A stretch of DNA of 20,841 nucleotides from a virus. Below the pieces are notes generated by a model that had not been told where the DNA came from, ran no database searches, and saw only the letters and a list, made by a program, of their open reading frames with translations. The DNA lies in IMG/VR virus record IMGVR_UViG_3300034106_003848, positions 1 to 20,841 of that record. One strand, 5' to 3'. A program made the translations under genes and the position numbers. This document shows, piece by piece, positions 7,872 through 16,349 of the stretch (within the stretch, counting starts at the first letter, position 1; every line of letters starts with the position of its first letter).

Positions 7872-8462
7872 TCAATACCGGGTCTGCAGGATCGCCAAGA
7901 CGTTCGCGCCAGTGGTGGCACCGACACTGCACGCACGGCCCAGGACGCCCACGCCGTTATCGCCGCCGCCAGTCGTTGCAGCCGAGAGCGGCGACACCGT
8001 CACGCGACCGGAGGTCGTCGCACCGGAGGTCACCGCCGTGATGCAACTCAGGCGATTGCCGACCGCAACGTCCGAGCCCGACAGGGCCACGGCCACTTCA
8101 GTCGGCCCGCTGACCGTCACCCAGAACACATCCTTGTCAGCCACGCCGCCCGCCGCCAGATGCTCGTCCACCACGCCAACCCGCTCCTCGTTGGTGACAG
8201 CCGCATAGCCGTCAACATGAGCGAAAACCGCCGTGCCGGCCGTGCCGACCGCAAACCGCACCACCCGCTTCGGGAGCAGAGCGGCGCCAGAGGCGTTCCG
8301 AACTGCCACGCAGGTCTTGATGCGGTTCGACCGCACCTTGCCGGTCGTCGGATCAACGTCCGGGAACTGCTTGACAGCACCCACCCAATTCTTGCCGTCG
8401 TCGTTGGAACTGACGCCGAGCGTCTGGCCAAGGGCGAACGGCGGATCGATCAGAAGACTCAT
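7872..8462 (-). CDS. Probable head decoration/stabilisation protein
   Basis: This 196-aa protein starts at ATG 8462 with an AAGGAG site. It is beta-rich with a Gly/Ala/Thr/Val bias and no catalytic motif. Segments such as RVVRFAVGTAG, VDGYAAVTNEERVGVVDEHL and KDVFWVTVSGPTEVAV look like the repeated strands of small capsid decoration proteins. It lies 19 nt downstream of the major capsid gene and just before a terminator, exactly where decoration or head-stabilising proteins are usually encoded. The assignment rests on context and composition, not on a known signature. Confidence 0.6.
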   Translation of the reverse strand: MSLLIDPPFALGQTLGVSSNDDGKNWVGAVKQFPDVDPTTGKVRSNRIKTCVAVRNASGAALLPKRVVRFAVGTAGTAVFAHVDGYAAVTNEERVGVVDEHLAAGGVADKDVFWVTVSGPTEVAVALSGSDVAVGNRLSCITAVTSGATTSGRVTVSPLSAATTGGGDNGVGVLGRACSVGATTGANVLAILQTRY

Positions 8463-8481
8463 TGGTCACTTACTCCTTGGT

Positions 8482-9594
8482 TTAGACGACGAGCTTGAAG
8501 AAGTTACGCGGGCTCTTGAACTTGAGGTTACCGAGCGTGGACACCACGTAGCGATATTGCTGCGTGATTTCGTCGTAAAACGGTCCCTCGCTGGTCAGCA
8601 AGTTCCCTTCCATGCAGAGCAGTTCGATGTTGCCCGTAGCCAGACCGTAGCCGGTGTTGGCGGGGACACTCACCTCGCTGCCGACCTCCACGCCGTCGAA
8701 CTCAAACACATCCGTGAAGCCGTAGCTCCTCAGACCGTTGGTCCGGCTGACGATCACCCGCTCCTTGGAGTCCAGCGTGTTGAGGAAGTCGATGTACAGC
8801 CGCCGGTCCAAGAGAACCATGTCAACCTGGTCCTCCAACGTATCATTCCGGCGAGTTTGATGAATCGCCTCACGCAGGGCCTTGGAGCAGTTCTCCTTCC
8901 AGGTCGAAGCCCCGAAGTACGAGCTGTCCGCATTCACAATCACCGGGCTGAAGAAGTCGAACTCAGGATCGACCTCGCCGTCCGGCCAGGTGGCCGTCGC
9001 ATCGCCCGACCCGCCGTACGCACCAAGGACGGTCGAAAGACCGGCGTAGGAGTCGTTGGGGTAGTAGAAGCGATCCGCCGTGTTGGCCGTGCGGGCCGTA
9101 GCGCCAGCCGCACCTTCCTGGATCGTCTGGGTGGCGTTCATGAACGACTCAATGCCGTGCATCCGAAGCTCGTTCCCGGAGGCATAGCCGTCCTGGACCC
9201 ACTCCTTGGCAAGATACTGCTCCATCGACGTTTGCAGGCGGCTCGCCAGCTTGCCGGCGACGTTCACCAGAGCCTGGGCGCTCCGATTTTCCAGCATCTC
9301 TTTCTTGTAGATGGCGTCCGTAACTTGGGCACCCCGATACTCAAGCTCTAGCTTCTTCCACAGGTTCTCGCGGGCGAACGAGCGGGGAGTCTCGCCGTTG
9401 TTGCCCGAAGGATTGTGGTTCCTGTACTGGATCTCCCAGTCGAAGCCACGGCCGCTCATGTTGGTGCGGATACGGCCCGCGCCCTCCAAGGCAGCGAAGA
9501 ACTTAAACTTACGCAACGAAGCGACCTCTTCCTCCCGAAGGTGGTTGATGATCGTCGTTGCAATGGAACGTGCCCAGTCAGTCGAACTGCTCAT
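8482..9594 (-). CDS. Major capsid protein
   Basis: The 370-aa product is the likely major capsid protein that builds the icosahedral shell. It follows the scaffold gene with a TGATG overlap and precedes the decoration gene. The sequence shows features of HK97-like coats of large environmental phages: a helical N-terminus, a long region with WKKLELEYRGAQVTDAIYKKE resembling the E-loop/spine helix section, then TLEDQVDMVLLDRRLYIDFL and a C-terminal beta-rich A-domain-like region (VFEFDGVEVG, GNIELLCMEG, YRYVVSTLGNLKFKSPRNF). No cleavage site or transmembrane segment is evident. The HK97 fold is an inference; the capsid assignment is well supported by context and length. Confidence 0.85.
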   Translation of the reverse strand: MSSSTDWARSIATTIINHLREEEVASLRKFKFFAALEGAGRIRTNMSGRGFDWEIQYRNHNPSGNNGETPRSFARENLWKKLELEYRGAQVTDAIYKKEMLENRSAQALVNVAGKLASRLQTSMEQYLAKEWVQDGYASGNELRMHGIESFMNATQTIQEGAAGATARTANTADRFYYPNDSYAGLSTVLGAYGGSGDATATWPDGEVDPEFDFFSPVIVNADSSYFGASTWKENCSKALREAIHQTRRNDTLEDQVDMVLLDRRLYIDFLNTLDSKERVIVSRTNGLRSYGFTDVFEFDGVEVGSEVSVPANTGYGLATGNIELLCMEGNLLTSEGPFYDEITQQYRYVVSTLGNLKFKSPRNFFKLVV

Positions 9595-10610
9595 CAGATC
9601 ACTCCATCGTTAACGAGTTGGCCGCGAAGACGCTCTTCAAAAGACATCCGCTGGCGGGGTGCCCGCGGCTCTGTGGTTCCTGCACTGCGATTGGGGGTAC
9701 GGGTGGCGCGCTCCCGAAGGAACTGCATGTTGCCCTCTGCCACCGGGTCGGACGGCGGGGCGGGCGCAGCTGGTGGCGCGAACTGCGGCTGATGGGGCCG
9801 GGCACCAAGGGCCTGGTCCTGCATCTGCTGGTAGCGGACGTTCAGCAAGTCCCGCTGCAGCATTCCAGTGGCGAACTTCCAGCGGGCCTCGGGGGTTTGG
9901 ATGCCGTATTCTGCGGCCTGCTGGATGTACGCCTGGACGGCCTGACCTTCACGGGTCACGTTCCCCGACTCATCATAGAGCCAGTCGGAGTTCTGCCGCT
10001 CAAGGTCCTGCACGTAGTTCTGGGACTGATACTGGCCCAAGTGCTGTTCGACCAGCTCCTTGGCCTTCTGCATCGCAACGTCTTCGATGAACGGCTTCAG
10101 CGTGTTCTCAGGATCCGTGACGAACTTGCGTGCGAAGTTCGCCGTGTAGTCCTGGTACTTCCGCAGGGCCTGCTGGGCTTCGTACGGGGCGTTGGGGTCA
10201 ATGACCTCCTTGCCCGTCTGCGGGTCGCGGACGATGTAGCCCTTGTAGCTCTCATCGACCGAAGGCGGCGACCACCACTTGGCCTTCTCGGCCGGCTTGG
10301 GCTGGGCGGCCTCTCGCTGTGAAGCCTGCCAGCGCTCGTACTCAGCCTTGTTGCGCAGGTACTCGTTGGCCTGCGGGATCAGGTTCTGGTACTGATTCAG
10401 AACCCGCTGACTCTCCAGGTAACCCTGCTTGGAGCGGTACAGGTCTTGAGCGATAGCGAGGTCGTCGGCACCCTGGTATTCCGGAAGGTGGCGGAAAGCC
10501 TCGTACGGCGTGGAGAAGCCCTGCGAGGGCTGGCCGGCGTCAGACGGCGGCGCAGCCTCAGAGACGGGGGCTTCTGCTACCGGCGCTTCGTTGAGAATTT
10601 CGTCCGACAT
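9594..10610 (-). CDS. Scaffolding-type capsid assembly protein
   Basis: This 338-aa protein is strongly helical and rich in Gln, Ala, Glu and Tyr, with Pro/Ala-rich disordered ends (APVAEAPVSEAAPPSD at the start; APPAAPAPPSDP near residue 285). Long helices such as QGYLESQRVLNQYQNLIPQA and ENTLKPFIEDVAMQKAKELV suggest coiled-coil assembly. The basic C-terminus (PRAPRQRMSFEERLRGQL) resembles the coat-binding end of scaffold proteins. It lies directly upstream of the major capsid gene with a TGATG overlap, the standard place for a scaffold that guides prohead assembly and then leaves. The start has GAGG upstream. Confidence 0.75.
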   Translation of the reverse strand: MSDEILNEAPVAEAPVSEAAPPSDAGQPSQGFSTPYEAFRHLPEYQGADDLAIAQDLYRSKQGYLESQRVLNQYQNLIPQANEYLRNKAEYERWQASQREAAQPKPAEKAKWWSPPSVDESYKGYIVRDPQTGKEVIDPNAPYEAQQALRKYQDYTANFARKFVTDPENTLKPFIEDVAMQKAKELVEQHLGQYQSQNYVQDLERQNSDWLYDESGNVTREGQAVQAYIQQAAEYGIQTPEARWKFATGMLQRDLLNVRYQQMQDQALGARPHQPQFAPPAAPAPPSDPVAEGNMQFLRERATRTPNRSAGTTEPRAPRQRMSFEERLRGQLVNDGVI

Positions 10611-10679
10611 AAACCTCAGTGCCTCGGGGGGAAGGGCTCTGAAAGGTTTAATGCCGCTAGAGGGGCGAAAGTGTTACAC

Positions 10680-11354
10680 CTACCGCACTTCCGCCTGCGG
10701 CTCGCTCGCTGCTCCGCCCGCAGCAGCAGCCATCGGGGCCATCAGGCCATACTTCCGCAAGATGCGGATGGAGTCTTCGGTGCCAGGGAACATCACGTAG
10801 TTGCGGGCCGCCATGGATGGAAAATCGTCATCTAGCCACTGCATCCCCGGCACGCCGTGTGACCGCAACGCCTCGGACGCCCTGCGGCCTGCCTCAAAGC
10901 GGCCAAGCATCTCTGCGCCCGCAGGTCCCACGTTATGCGCGCGGAGCAGCGACTGGTAGGCAAGCTGCGGCGTTCCGCGGGCGCGGCGTATCTCTGCAAT
11001 CGCATCGGCCTTCCACTTGTTCTCTGGCGCCGCGGCGACGGCGGCAAAAAACGGATCCCGATAAACATGCTGGTCCGCAAACGGCACGTATGCATCCGGC
11101 AGCCGCGATGGGTCGATAGCGATTTCCACCTCTAGGCCGTCGCCATAGTGGCGAGACACGTTCGGGTTGCCCGAAAAATAAAAGCCGTGCCCTTGGCCAG
11201 TGCCATTGCTGCTGCCAATACTCCGAGAATCAAAGCCTTCCGCAAGTATCTTGTCCCTGTACGGGCTGCCGTGGTAGGCCCGGATGTACTTAGACTCCGG
11301 AACCTGACTGGCAATACTGTCGATGACCCGGGCGAGCTGCTGCGGATTAGGCAT
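10680..11354 (-). CDS. ADP-ribosyltransferase-fold protein (polyvalent-protein type)
   Basis: The 224-aa protein starts at ATG 11354 with GGGGAG upstream; an earlier in-frame codon lacks support. Motifs fit the ART-like domains found in phage polyvalent proteins: YIRAYHGSP (residues 23-31; the HG would lie in the NAD pocket), GQGHGFYFSGNPNVSRHYG (about 53-71) and a C-terminal NYVMFPGTEDSIRILRKYG. Such domains either transfer ADP-ribose from NAD to a host target or keep the fold without activity. Many are delivered with the DNA during infection. It follows two other long genes, one resembling the same polyvalent class. The catalytic Glu cannot be placed with certainty, so activity is not claimed. 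Confidence 0.65.
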   Translation of the reverse strand: MPNPQQLARVIDSIASQVPESKYIRAYHGSPYRDKILAEGFDSRSIGSSNGTGQGHGFYFSGNPNVSRHYGDGLEVEIAIDPSRLPDAYVPFADQHVYRDPFFAAVAAAPENKWKADAIAEIRRARGTPQLAYQSLLRAHNVGPAGAEMLGRFEAGRRASEALRSHGVPGMQWLDDDFPSMAARNYVMFPGTEDSIRILRKYGLMAPMAAAAGGAASEPQAEVR

Positions 11355-11356
11355 GA

Positions 11357-12451
11357 CTATCTCCCCTGCAGCCTTCTCAAGACTCGCTCTGCCCGCGGCA
11401 CAACGTACGGGTCGCCGTGCCCATCCCAAGAGACGACGTTGTCGCCTTCATCCATCGCCGCCTCGCCGGCCGAGACTGCGCCCGCTAAGGCCATGCCGGG
11501 CCCGTAGTCGCTCGCCAGCGCACGCACGGCTCGCCCCATCTGGCCCGCCTTGGCGAGACGCGCGGCAGGGACAATCGCAGAGAACGGATCCAATGTGCTG
11601 TCCATCAGAGCGCCTGCCCATCGGGATGCCGTAGGACTGTAGCCGGCGGCCTGCATTACCTCCTCGCCAGTCCGTGGCGCGCCTGCCTCCCCTTCATGCG
11701 AGGCCAGCATCTCATGCGGCAGGCCGGCAGGACCGAAGTAGCTGGCCGGCTCCGTGCCTTGCAGCGACAGGCGGTCGCCCGCTTGGCGGGCCCGGTCCTT
11801 AACGTCCCACATGCTGCCCGGCCTGCGACCTACCAACGGCTCCACTAAGGTGCCCATCGCCCGGTCGAACTGGCTCGCAGCCTCCGGGTACTGCACTTCG
11901 GCCGCCGTACCATTCTTGGCTCTGGCGTTGGCGACCTCGTCCGAAGCCATCTCGCGGGTGGCGTAGAAAGCGGCAGGAAGTGATTGCGACCAGTCCATCA
12001 GGCTTCTGATCTTCGACCCCGGCCCAAGCTGCCCGGTTGTCTCGTAGGGAGACTGTAGGTCGGTACGATTGCCCCTGGCCCCGGTCCACCAGTCCGCCAC
12101 TGGCCCCTGCTGTCGCGGGCTTGTGTCGGATGCGTACATGGTCATCGCACGCTGGAACTCCCCCGGGATGCCATCCCAAGAGCCAGGGCGTTCGGCCGTT
12201 GGCTTGGGGTACTTGTGCAGCATCTCGTCCATGACGAACTGGCGGCGAGTGTCTGCCAGCCTTCGCTCTTGGCTCTTGGGCCGGCTCGTCAGGAAACTGG
12301 GGCGGCTGGACGCCCACTCCCACATGCTGACCGAGCGAGGCTCTTCGATCTCGGAGGCTGTTTGCACCAGCCGGCGGATAGCCTCTTCGGGGCTCTCGCC
12401 GCGGGACATGATGCGATACGTTTCGGAACGATCCCGCAGCGGGTCAGCCAT
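11357..12451 (-). CDS. Unknown protein between the polyvalent and ART-like genes
   Basis: This 364-aa protein starts at an ATG sharing bases with the upstream stop (TAATG) and ends two bases before the ART-like gene. I do not recognise the family. The first 100 residues are charged and helical. The middle is Gly/Pro/Ser-rich with WTGARGN and AAFYATREMASDE. The C-terminal 90 residues include an Ala/Gly-rich amphipathic stretch (ARLAKAGQMGRAVRALASD, then GMALAGAVSAGEAAM) that might contact a membrane or pack as helices. Its close linkage to the neighbours suggests the three act together, perhaps as virion-internal or injected proteins; this is inference. Confidence 0.6.
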   Translation of the reverse strand: MADPLRDRSETYRIMSRGESPEEAIRRLVQTASEIEEPRSVSMWEWASSRPSFLTSRPKSQERRLADTRRQFVMDEMLHKYPKPTAERPGSWDGIPGEFQRAMTMYASDTSPRQQGPVADWWTGARGNRTDLQSPYETTGQLGPGSKIRSLMDWSQSLPAAFYATREMASDEVANARAKNGTAAEVQYPEAASQFDRAMGTLVEPLVGRRPGSMWDVKDRARQAGDRLSLQGTEPASYFGPAGLPHEMLASHEGEAGAPRTGEEVMQAAGYSPTASRWAGALMDSTLDPFSAIVPAARLAKAGQMGRAVRALASDYGPGMALAGAVSAGEAAMDEGDNVVSWDGHGDPYVVPRAERVLRRLQGR

Positions 12452-13932
12452 TACTCATCTCCTGCCGGGGCGAGAAGCGGGGCCAGGAGGGATGCCCCTA
12501 TGCCTTGCTCAATGATGCGGCGGCGCATTTCGTCGGACATGGTGCCGCGGTACACAACATTTGGATCCTTGGGCAGCGGGGGAGAATGCGGCGCACGCCG
12601 GGCGTTGCCGAAGCTGAAATCCCGTGCAGCCTGCTCTTCGGCCAGCCTCACCAGCCGCGGCATGGCCTCGGCCCCCTGCCGGGACGCGGTGGTGGGATCT
12701 ATCCCGCGGGACACAAGGTCTTCGACAAGCGTGGCATACAGTTGATCGGCCCGAGACTTCACCAAGGCGTAAGGCCGTTCCCCCTCATTCCGCACGCGCA
12801 TGCCACTTTGGTAGGCGTGGCCCAAGGAGTCAAACCTGTCTGCCACGCCTGGGTCGAACGCGCCGCGAGGCTTCCACGCCACGCGACCGTCTTGCAGTTC
12901 GCGCAGCAGCTCTATCGCTTCCGCGTTCGGCTCATCGTACGCCTTTCTCATTGCCTCCAAGTTTTCTTCGTAGGCGTTGGAGCCCTGCAGCCTATCTTCC
13001 TCTGCCATTCCGCCCAGCCGCCGGCCTAGCCTCTGCTGGCCGCCCACCGCAACCTTGCCGTAGGCATGTTCGTAGTTTACGATTTTGCCGCCGACCTTGT
13101 CTGCTATTGCCCTCGGGCTCGCGATCTCCACGCCCTTCAGCCCGTGCTGGGCGGCGTACAGGTTTAGCCGCTTGAGCAGGAGTTCTAGGGAGGCGTCCTC
13201 TAGTGGGAAGGGGAGCGTCTTAGCGTCCGCGTTTGGAAGGCTCCACTCCTCGGGGCCGGCATACGACCCAGCCTGAAGTTCACGCTGCTTCCTGTTGTGA
13301 ATCCCCAGATCCGACTGGAGTTCGTTGACCCGCAGGTACCCGTCATGCACATCAAAACGGGCATGGGCGACGGCATCCTCCGCCGCATCAACGCCCCAAT
13401 TGCGCCAGTGATTTCCGTATTCGTTGGCACGGGCTCCAGGCTGCGTCAACAGTATTTCGGTGTAGTCCTCGCCGCCTTGGCTGCGGTCGGGATACCGAGG
13501 CTCGCCGTGCGAAACGCCTCGCCCCAGCTGCGATGGGGCTTGCTGGTGGTCGTTAAACCGAGCCACGCCAGCCTGCGTCAGGCCGGCGTGTCCAGGCACC
13601 GGCACGTAGGCCCGACGCTGCTCGGTCTGCGGCACCCCGCCAAGCACAACCTCCTTGTGCGTGTACACCGGGCTGCGTTCTTTGACCCGTGCCAGGAGTT
13701 CTTCTCTCGGAACTACATCCCGGCCGGCGATGACTGAATCCAAGTCAGTCTCTTTCAGCTCCCAGCCCGGGACACCGTCTTTGTATCGCTTCAGCAGGCC
13801 AGGGAGTTCCTGGACGCGGACGTTCTCCGGCATCTGCTGGATGGCCCGCTCCAGGCGGGAGTAGATGCCAGGGCCGGGGTTGTAGGTCAAGAGGCCGGCA
13901 ATAGCGCGGCCAGCTTCGTCAAGTTTGCCCAT
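12451..13932 (-). CDS. Polyvalent-protein-like phage protein
   Basis: This 493-aa protein starts right after the upstream TAG. Several blocks resemble phage polyvalent proteins, the long multi-domain proteins injected with DNA to counter host defences. They are PGLLKRYKDGVPGWELKETDL (about residues 44-64), DYTEILLTQPG (156-166), an NHWRNWG ... AHARFD region, NELQSD (203-208, equivalent to the EIQSDW signature), and PFPLEDASLELLLKRLN followed by GLKGVEIASP (241-273). The region YEHAYGKVAVGGQQRLGRRLG also fits. Known members are usually far longer and carry helicase, protease or toxin domains; here only this bridging part is present and the ART domain is a separate gene. Family resemblance is from memory; the biochemical role is unknown. 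Confidence 0.6.
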   Translation of the reverse strand: MGKLDEAGRAIAGLLTYNPGPGIYSRLERAIQQMPENVRVQELPGLLKRYKDGVPGWELKETDLDSVIAGRDVVPREELLARVKERSPVYTHKEVVLGGVPQTEQRRAYVPVPGHAGLTQAGVARFNDHQQAPSQLGRGVSHGEPRYPDRSQGGEDYTEILLTQPGARANEYGNHWRNWGVDAAEDAVAHARFDVHDGYLRVNELQSDLGIHNRKQRELQAGSYAGPEEWSLPNADAKTLPFPLEDASLELLLKRLNLYAAQHGLKGVEIASPRAIADKVGGKIVNYEHAYGKVAVGGQQRLGRRLGGMAEEDRLQGSNAYEENLEAMRKAYDEPNAEAIELLRELQDGRVAWKPRGAFDPGVADRFDSLGHAYQSGMRVRNEGERPYALVKSRADQLYATLVEDLVSRGIDPTTASRQGAEAMPRLVRLAEEQAARDFSFGNARRAPHSPPLPKDPNVVYRGTMSDEMRRRIIEQGIGASLLAPLLAPAGDE

Positions 13933-14208
13933 CTAGCAGTTCCACGCCCGCAGGGATTTGTTGATGCGGCTGTCGGGATCGTTAGCCGTCTCTTTGCTCG
14001 TCAGCTTGTCTTTCATGCCCTGCATGCGGGCGCAGAATGAGTCCCGCCTGGAGCCCCCTTCTGGCTGCGGGGGCTGGAGATTGGCATTGTTGGCCCGGTT
14101 GTATGCGGCCCGCCCTCGGGCATTCAGGCCGCCATCGGGGGCCTGGCCCTCCTTGCGGGTCCAGGCATCCGCCTTCAGCCTGCGGATCTTGTCGCCGTCA
14201 GCATCCAT
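13933..14208 (-). CDS. Small phage protein, DUF6321-like
   Basis: This 91-aa basic protein starts at ATG 14208 behind a purine-rich GAGGAGGAGGGGG site. The sequence GGLNARGRAAYNRANNANL, followed by RRDSFCARMQGM, and the ending NDPDSRINKSLRAWNC match a widespread small phage family that I recall as DUF6321, with its GGLN.KGR..YNR.., SFCARM.GM and RI..(A/S)LR.W.C blocks. Its function is unknown. High Arg/Lys content suggests binding to DNA or to a negatively charged virion partner. The stop directly abuts the ATG of the 493-aa gene. Confidence 0.8.
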   Translation of the reverse strand: MDADGDKIRRLKADAWTRKEGQAPDGGLNARGRAAYNRANNANLQPPQPEGGSRRDSFCARMQGMKDKLTSKETANDPDSRINKSLRAWNC

Positions 14209-14247
14209 CGTCGTCCCCCTCCTCCTCAAACAAGAACCAGAAGGGGT

Positions 14248-14460
14248 TCACATGCTGGCCAGAATCTGCCGGACCATATCGCCTTCACGGTCCTGGCGGG
14301 CCTTCTCGGCCTGGATGCGGGCCAACTCCTGCTCATGCTGCATGCGGCGCATCTCTCGCATCTGGGTCACGCGGGAATCGTTCTCCCGCTGCTGAATCCC
14401 CATGTGCTGGCCCGCCATGCCGGCGAGATGGCCAGCCTGCTCGGTTGGAAAGAGAATCAT
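14248..14460 (-). CDS. 70-aa coiled-coil protein
   Basis: This small protein starts MILFPTEQAGHLAGMAGQHM and continues as one long charged helix (QMREMRRMQHEQELARIQAE, then KARQDREGD). The composition (Glu, Arg, Gln, Met) and regular spacing suggest a coiled coil. It has no known family that I recognise. It sits between the conserved 133-aa protein and the DUF6321-like gene in the same direction, with short gaps on both sides. Coiled-coil microproteins near head genes can be assembly or minor virion proteins, but no role can be assigned. Confidence 0.65.
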   Translation of the reverse strand: MILFPTEQAGHLAGMAGQHMGIQQRENDSRVTQMREMRRMQHEQELARIQAEKARQDREGDMVRQILASM

Positions 14461-14469
14461 GTGTGCCTC

Positions 14470-14871
14470 CTACTGACCAGTGTCCTGTCGGCGGGCGTTA
14501 GCAATTGCCCGCCGCACCAACATCCGGCCTGCCGCATCAACGAACGGCAGGTGCCTTTTCTGTGCCTCTTCCCGCAGCCAGCCGACGATGGTGTCGATGT
14601 TCTGATCGCACCAGTCGCAGCCGCGGATGTCCATTTCGATTGCTCTTGCGAGGCATTTACAGCCGGGCTTCGGCGTGATGCCGATCTTGGCTAGGAGCTT
14701 TTTCAGTTCCGTTCCCGGGCCCGCTTTCGGCGGCGGGGGCGTATGCTCAACAACGCGGAGCTGAACCATCCCCCGGCCAGGGCTATCGCCTAGCAGCTTG
14801 TCAATCGCCGCCGCGAGCGTGGCCGGATCCACGCGCCCCGAGTACGGGATGACCATGCTACGTGTAGTCAT
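14470..14871 (-). CDS. Conserved-looking phage protein with CKC/CDWC motif
   Basis: The 133-aa protein starts at ATG 14871, overlapping the upstream TGA as ATGA. The first 55 residues are variable-looking and end in a Pro-rich linker. The rest is compact: GTELKKLLAKIGITPKPGCK, then CLARAIEMDIRGCDWCDQNI and TIVGWLREEAQKR, ending PFVDAAGRMLVRRAIANAR. Cys residues in PGCKC and GCDWC could bind a metal or form disulfides. I recall similar sequences in uncultured phages and planctomycete-linked genomes but know no function for them. It may pair functionally with the Cys-rich gene it is coupled to. Confidence 0.75.
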   Translation of the reverse strand: MTTRSMVIPYSGRVDPATLAAAIDKLLGDSPGRGMVQLRVVEHTPPPPKAGPGTELKKLLAKIGITPKPGCKCLARAIEMDIRGCDWCDQNIDTIVGWLREEAQKRHLPFVDAAGRMLVRRAIANARRQDTGQ

Positions 14872-15992
14872 GAACAGCACCCCGGCGGATCACAAGCACT
14901 GGTACACACAGACTCCAGGCAGTCTCGCGTGCCGTCAATCGCATGCCTCACCTGCTTCCACGCATCCCCGATGCACTGGCTGCTTGGCGTACCGCCCAGA
15001 CAGTTGCTCTCGGTCAGGTCGTCGATGCAGTCCTCTTCGCTCGCGTATCCGTAGCCGTCGATCACCACCGGGTCCGAGTCCTCGTTGGTAGGGGAGACAA
15101 CCACGGAGACAAGCGAGCCACAAGGGCAGACGGCCAGCACAACCTCAAACTCCGTAACGGCAGGCGAGGCCGGCGAGTTCGGCAAACACTGGTTTGTCCG
15201 CGTGACCGTGATGGTGACGAGCTTGCAGTTCTGCGGCGGGCACAGGCCCAGCGCGTCGGTAGACGAGTTGCAAAGGTCGGTAAACGAGTCTTCTACCGTG
15301 ACGGTCTTGGAGTAGAAGACTTTGTAATCCGCGGCTGGATCGCAGTCTGTTTCCAACTCAGCCGGGTCGTCGCAAGAGGCGCAGTCGGCGGCCTCCACCC
15401 ACCCCTCAGCCGGCAGGTCGTCCTGTGTGCCACGCTCTAGCAGGGCATCTACGATCCAGTCGCCGGTGCCGGGAGTGGCAAGGACAAGTTTGCGAATATC
15501 GGGGATCGCCCCCGCCGAGCCGGAAAACTCCTGCACGTACCAGTAGCGAGTGGCGCCAGGCAAACACCAATCCGGTGCCACCGGCGCGCCGTCTGGACAT
15601 TGCTCCTCCAGCGCTGCCACCGTGGCCACCACGCCGTCGATATACGGCACGCTCCAGCCGTACCATGTGGAGCCAGTAAAAAAGATGTTATCCCGGCATT
15701 CGTTATCCTCCCAATCCTCCTGGAAAGAATCGCGAATTTGCTGCTCAGTCCACCCAGGAAGGTCAATTAAAGCCTGCGCCACCTTCGCATCAACGCACGC
15801 CTCTTGTGATTCATATAGCCGGCTGATACAGCCAGGCAGCAGGTCAAGCAGGTCGTCATAGAGCCCGATGGACCACTCCCCAGGCGATAGTTCCCGGGCG
15901 TCAAACGCCCAGTCCCACGGAGCGCAGGAACAGCACACAGCGTCACACGCCGGGCAGGTGCAGCCCACACCGTCACAGCACGCGCAGACCAT
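14868..15992 (-). CDS. Extremely cysteine-rich 374-aa protein
   Basis: By eye the protein holds about 31 cysteines in 374 residues, with nine in the first 23 (CACC, CTCPAC, CCSC). The end is again dense (CLESVCTSACDPPGCCS). Between them, Cys residues come in spaced pairs within an acidic, Asp/Glu/Thr-rich sequence that looks beta-structured (KTVTVEDSFTD, LVTITVTRTNQ, TEFEVVLAVCPCG). No transmembrane segment or clear signal peptide is present. Phage proteins with this composition are uncommon. A disulfide- or metal-stabilised fibre or receptor-binding protein is one reading, and an internal metal-binding protein another. The start at 15992 has only a weak ribosome site. The gene is coupled to the 133-aa gene downstream. 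Confidence 0.75.
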   Translation of the reverse strand: MVCACCDGVGCTCPACDAVCCSCAPWDWAFDARELSPGEWSIGLYDDLLDLLPGCISRLYESQEACVDAKVAQALIDLPGWTEQQIRDSFQEDWEDNECRDNIFFTGSTWYGWSVPYIDGVVATVAALEEQCPDGAPVAPDWCLPGATRYWYVQEFSGSAGAIPDIRKLVLATPGTGDWIVDALLERGTQDDLPAEGWVEAADCASCDDPAELETDCDPAADYKVFYSKTVTVEDSFTDLCNSSTDALGLCPPQNCKLVTITVTRTNQCLPNSPASPAVTEFEVVLAVCPCGSLVSVVVSPTNEDSDPVVIDGYGYASEEDCIDDLTESNCLGGTPSSQCIGDAWKQVRHAIDGTRDCLESVCTSACDPPGCCS

Positions 15993-16143
15993 AAGAAGCC
16001 CAAGGGGAGGTGTCCCTAGACAAATGCCCCCAAGGGTGCCATCGGCCGCCTAATCGCAAGCCAGGGGCCTCCAGCGACACACGGCGTCAGGGGAGGGCAG
16101 AATGCGTGGAACCCGGGGGAAACACATGGGGGCCGTAGGGGTG

Positions 16144-16168
16144 AAAAAAGTCAGGAGGTGTATTGACT
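16144..16168 (-). terminator. Candidate weak intrinsic terminator, leftward
   Basis: AGTCA/TGACT (16149-16153 and 16164-16168) forms a 5-bp stem with a 10-nt loop and, read leftward, runs into six T residues (16144-16149). The stem is short, so efficiency may be low. It lies about 200 nt after the 172-aa gene. Confidence 0.35.
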
Positions 16169-16313
16169 GATGTATGGTGCTTCGCTGGGGGGGGTCGGGG
16201 GGTCGCCGGTCGCGCGGCGAGCCCTCCCTTCCCCCTGCCCTAACTCCTAGTCCCGCAACGGTTTGCCCGTTGCCGGCAGTGTACCGTCGAACCTAACGGA
16301 ATCGTAAGGTGCC

Positions 16314-16349
16314 CCCCGGCGGCTCCGATTTTGACCGGGGCCGCCGGGG
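16314..16349 (-). terminator. Strong 14-bp hairpin just after the 172-aa gene
   Basis: CCCCGGCGGCTCCG pairs with CGGGGCCGCCGGGG over 14 bp (one T-G wobble) around an 8-nt loop. It begins 12 nt downstream of the leftward stop codon. There is no T-run after it in the leftward direction, so it may be a rho-independent-like pause, an mRNA 3'-end stabiliser or part of a larger RNA. Confidence 0.5.

Noticed and set aside
8233-10322. Long plus-strand frames opposite capsid and scaffold genes
   Set aside because: They are antisense shadows that follow codon-position GC bias. No ribosome site or family features were seen.
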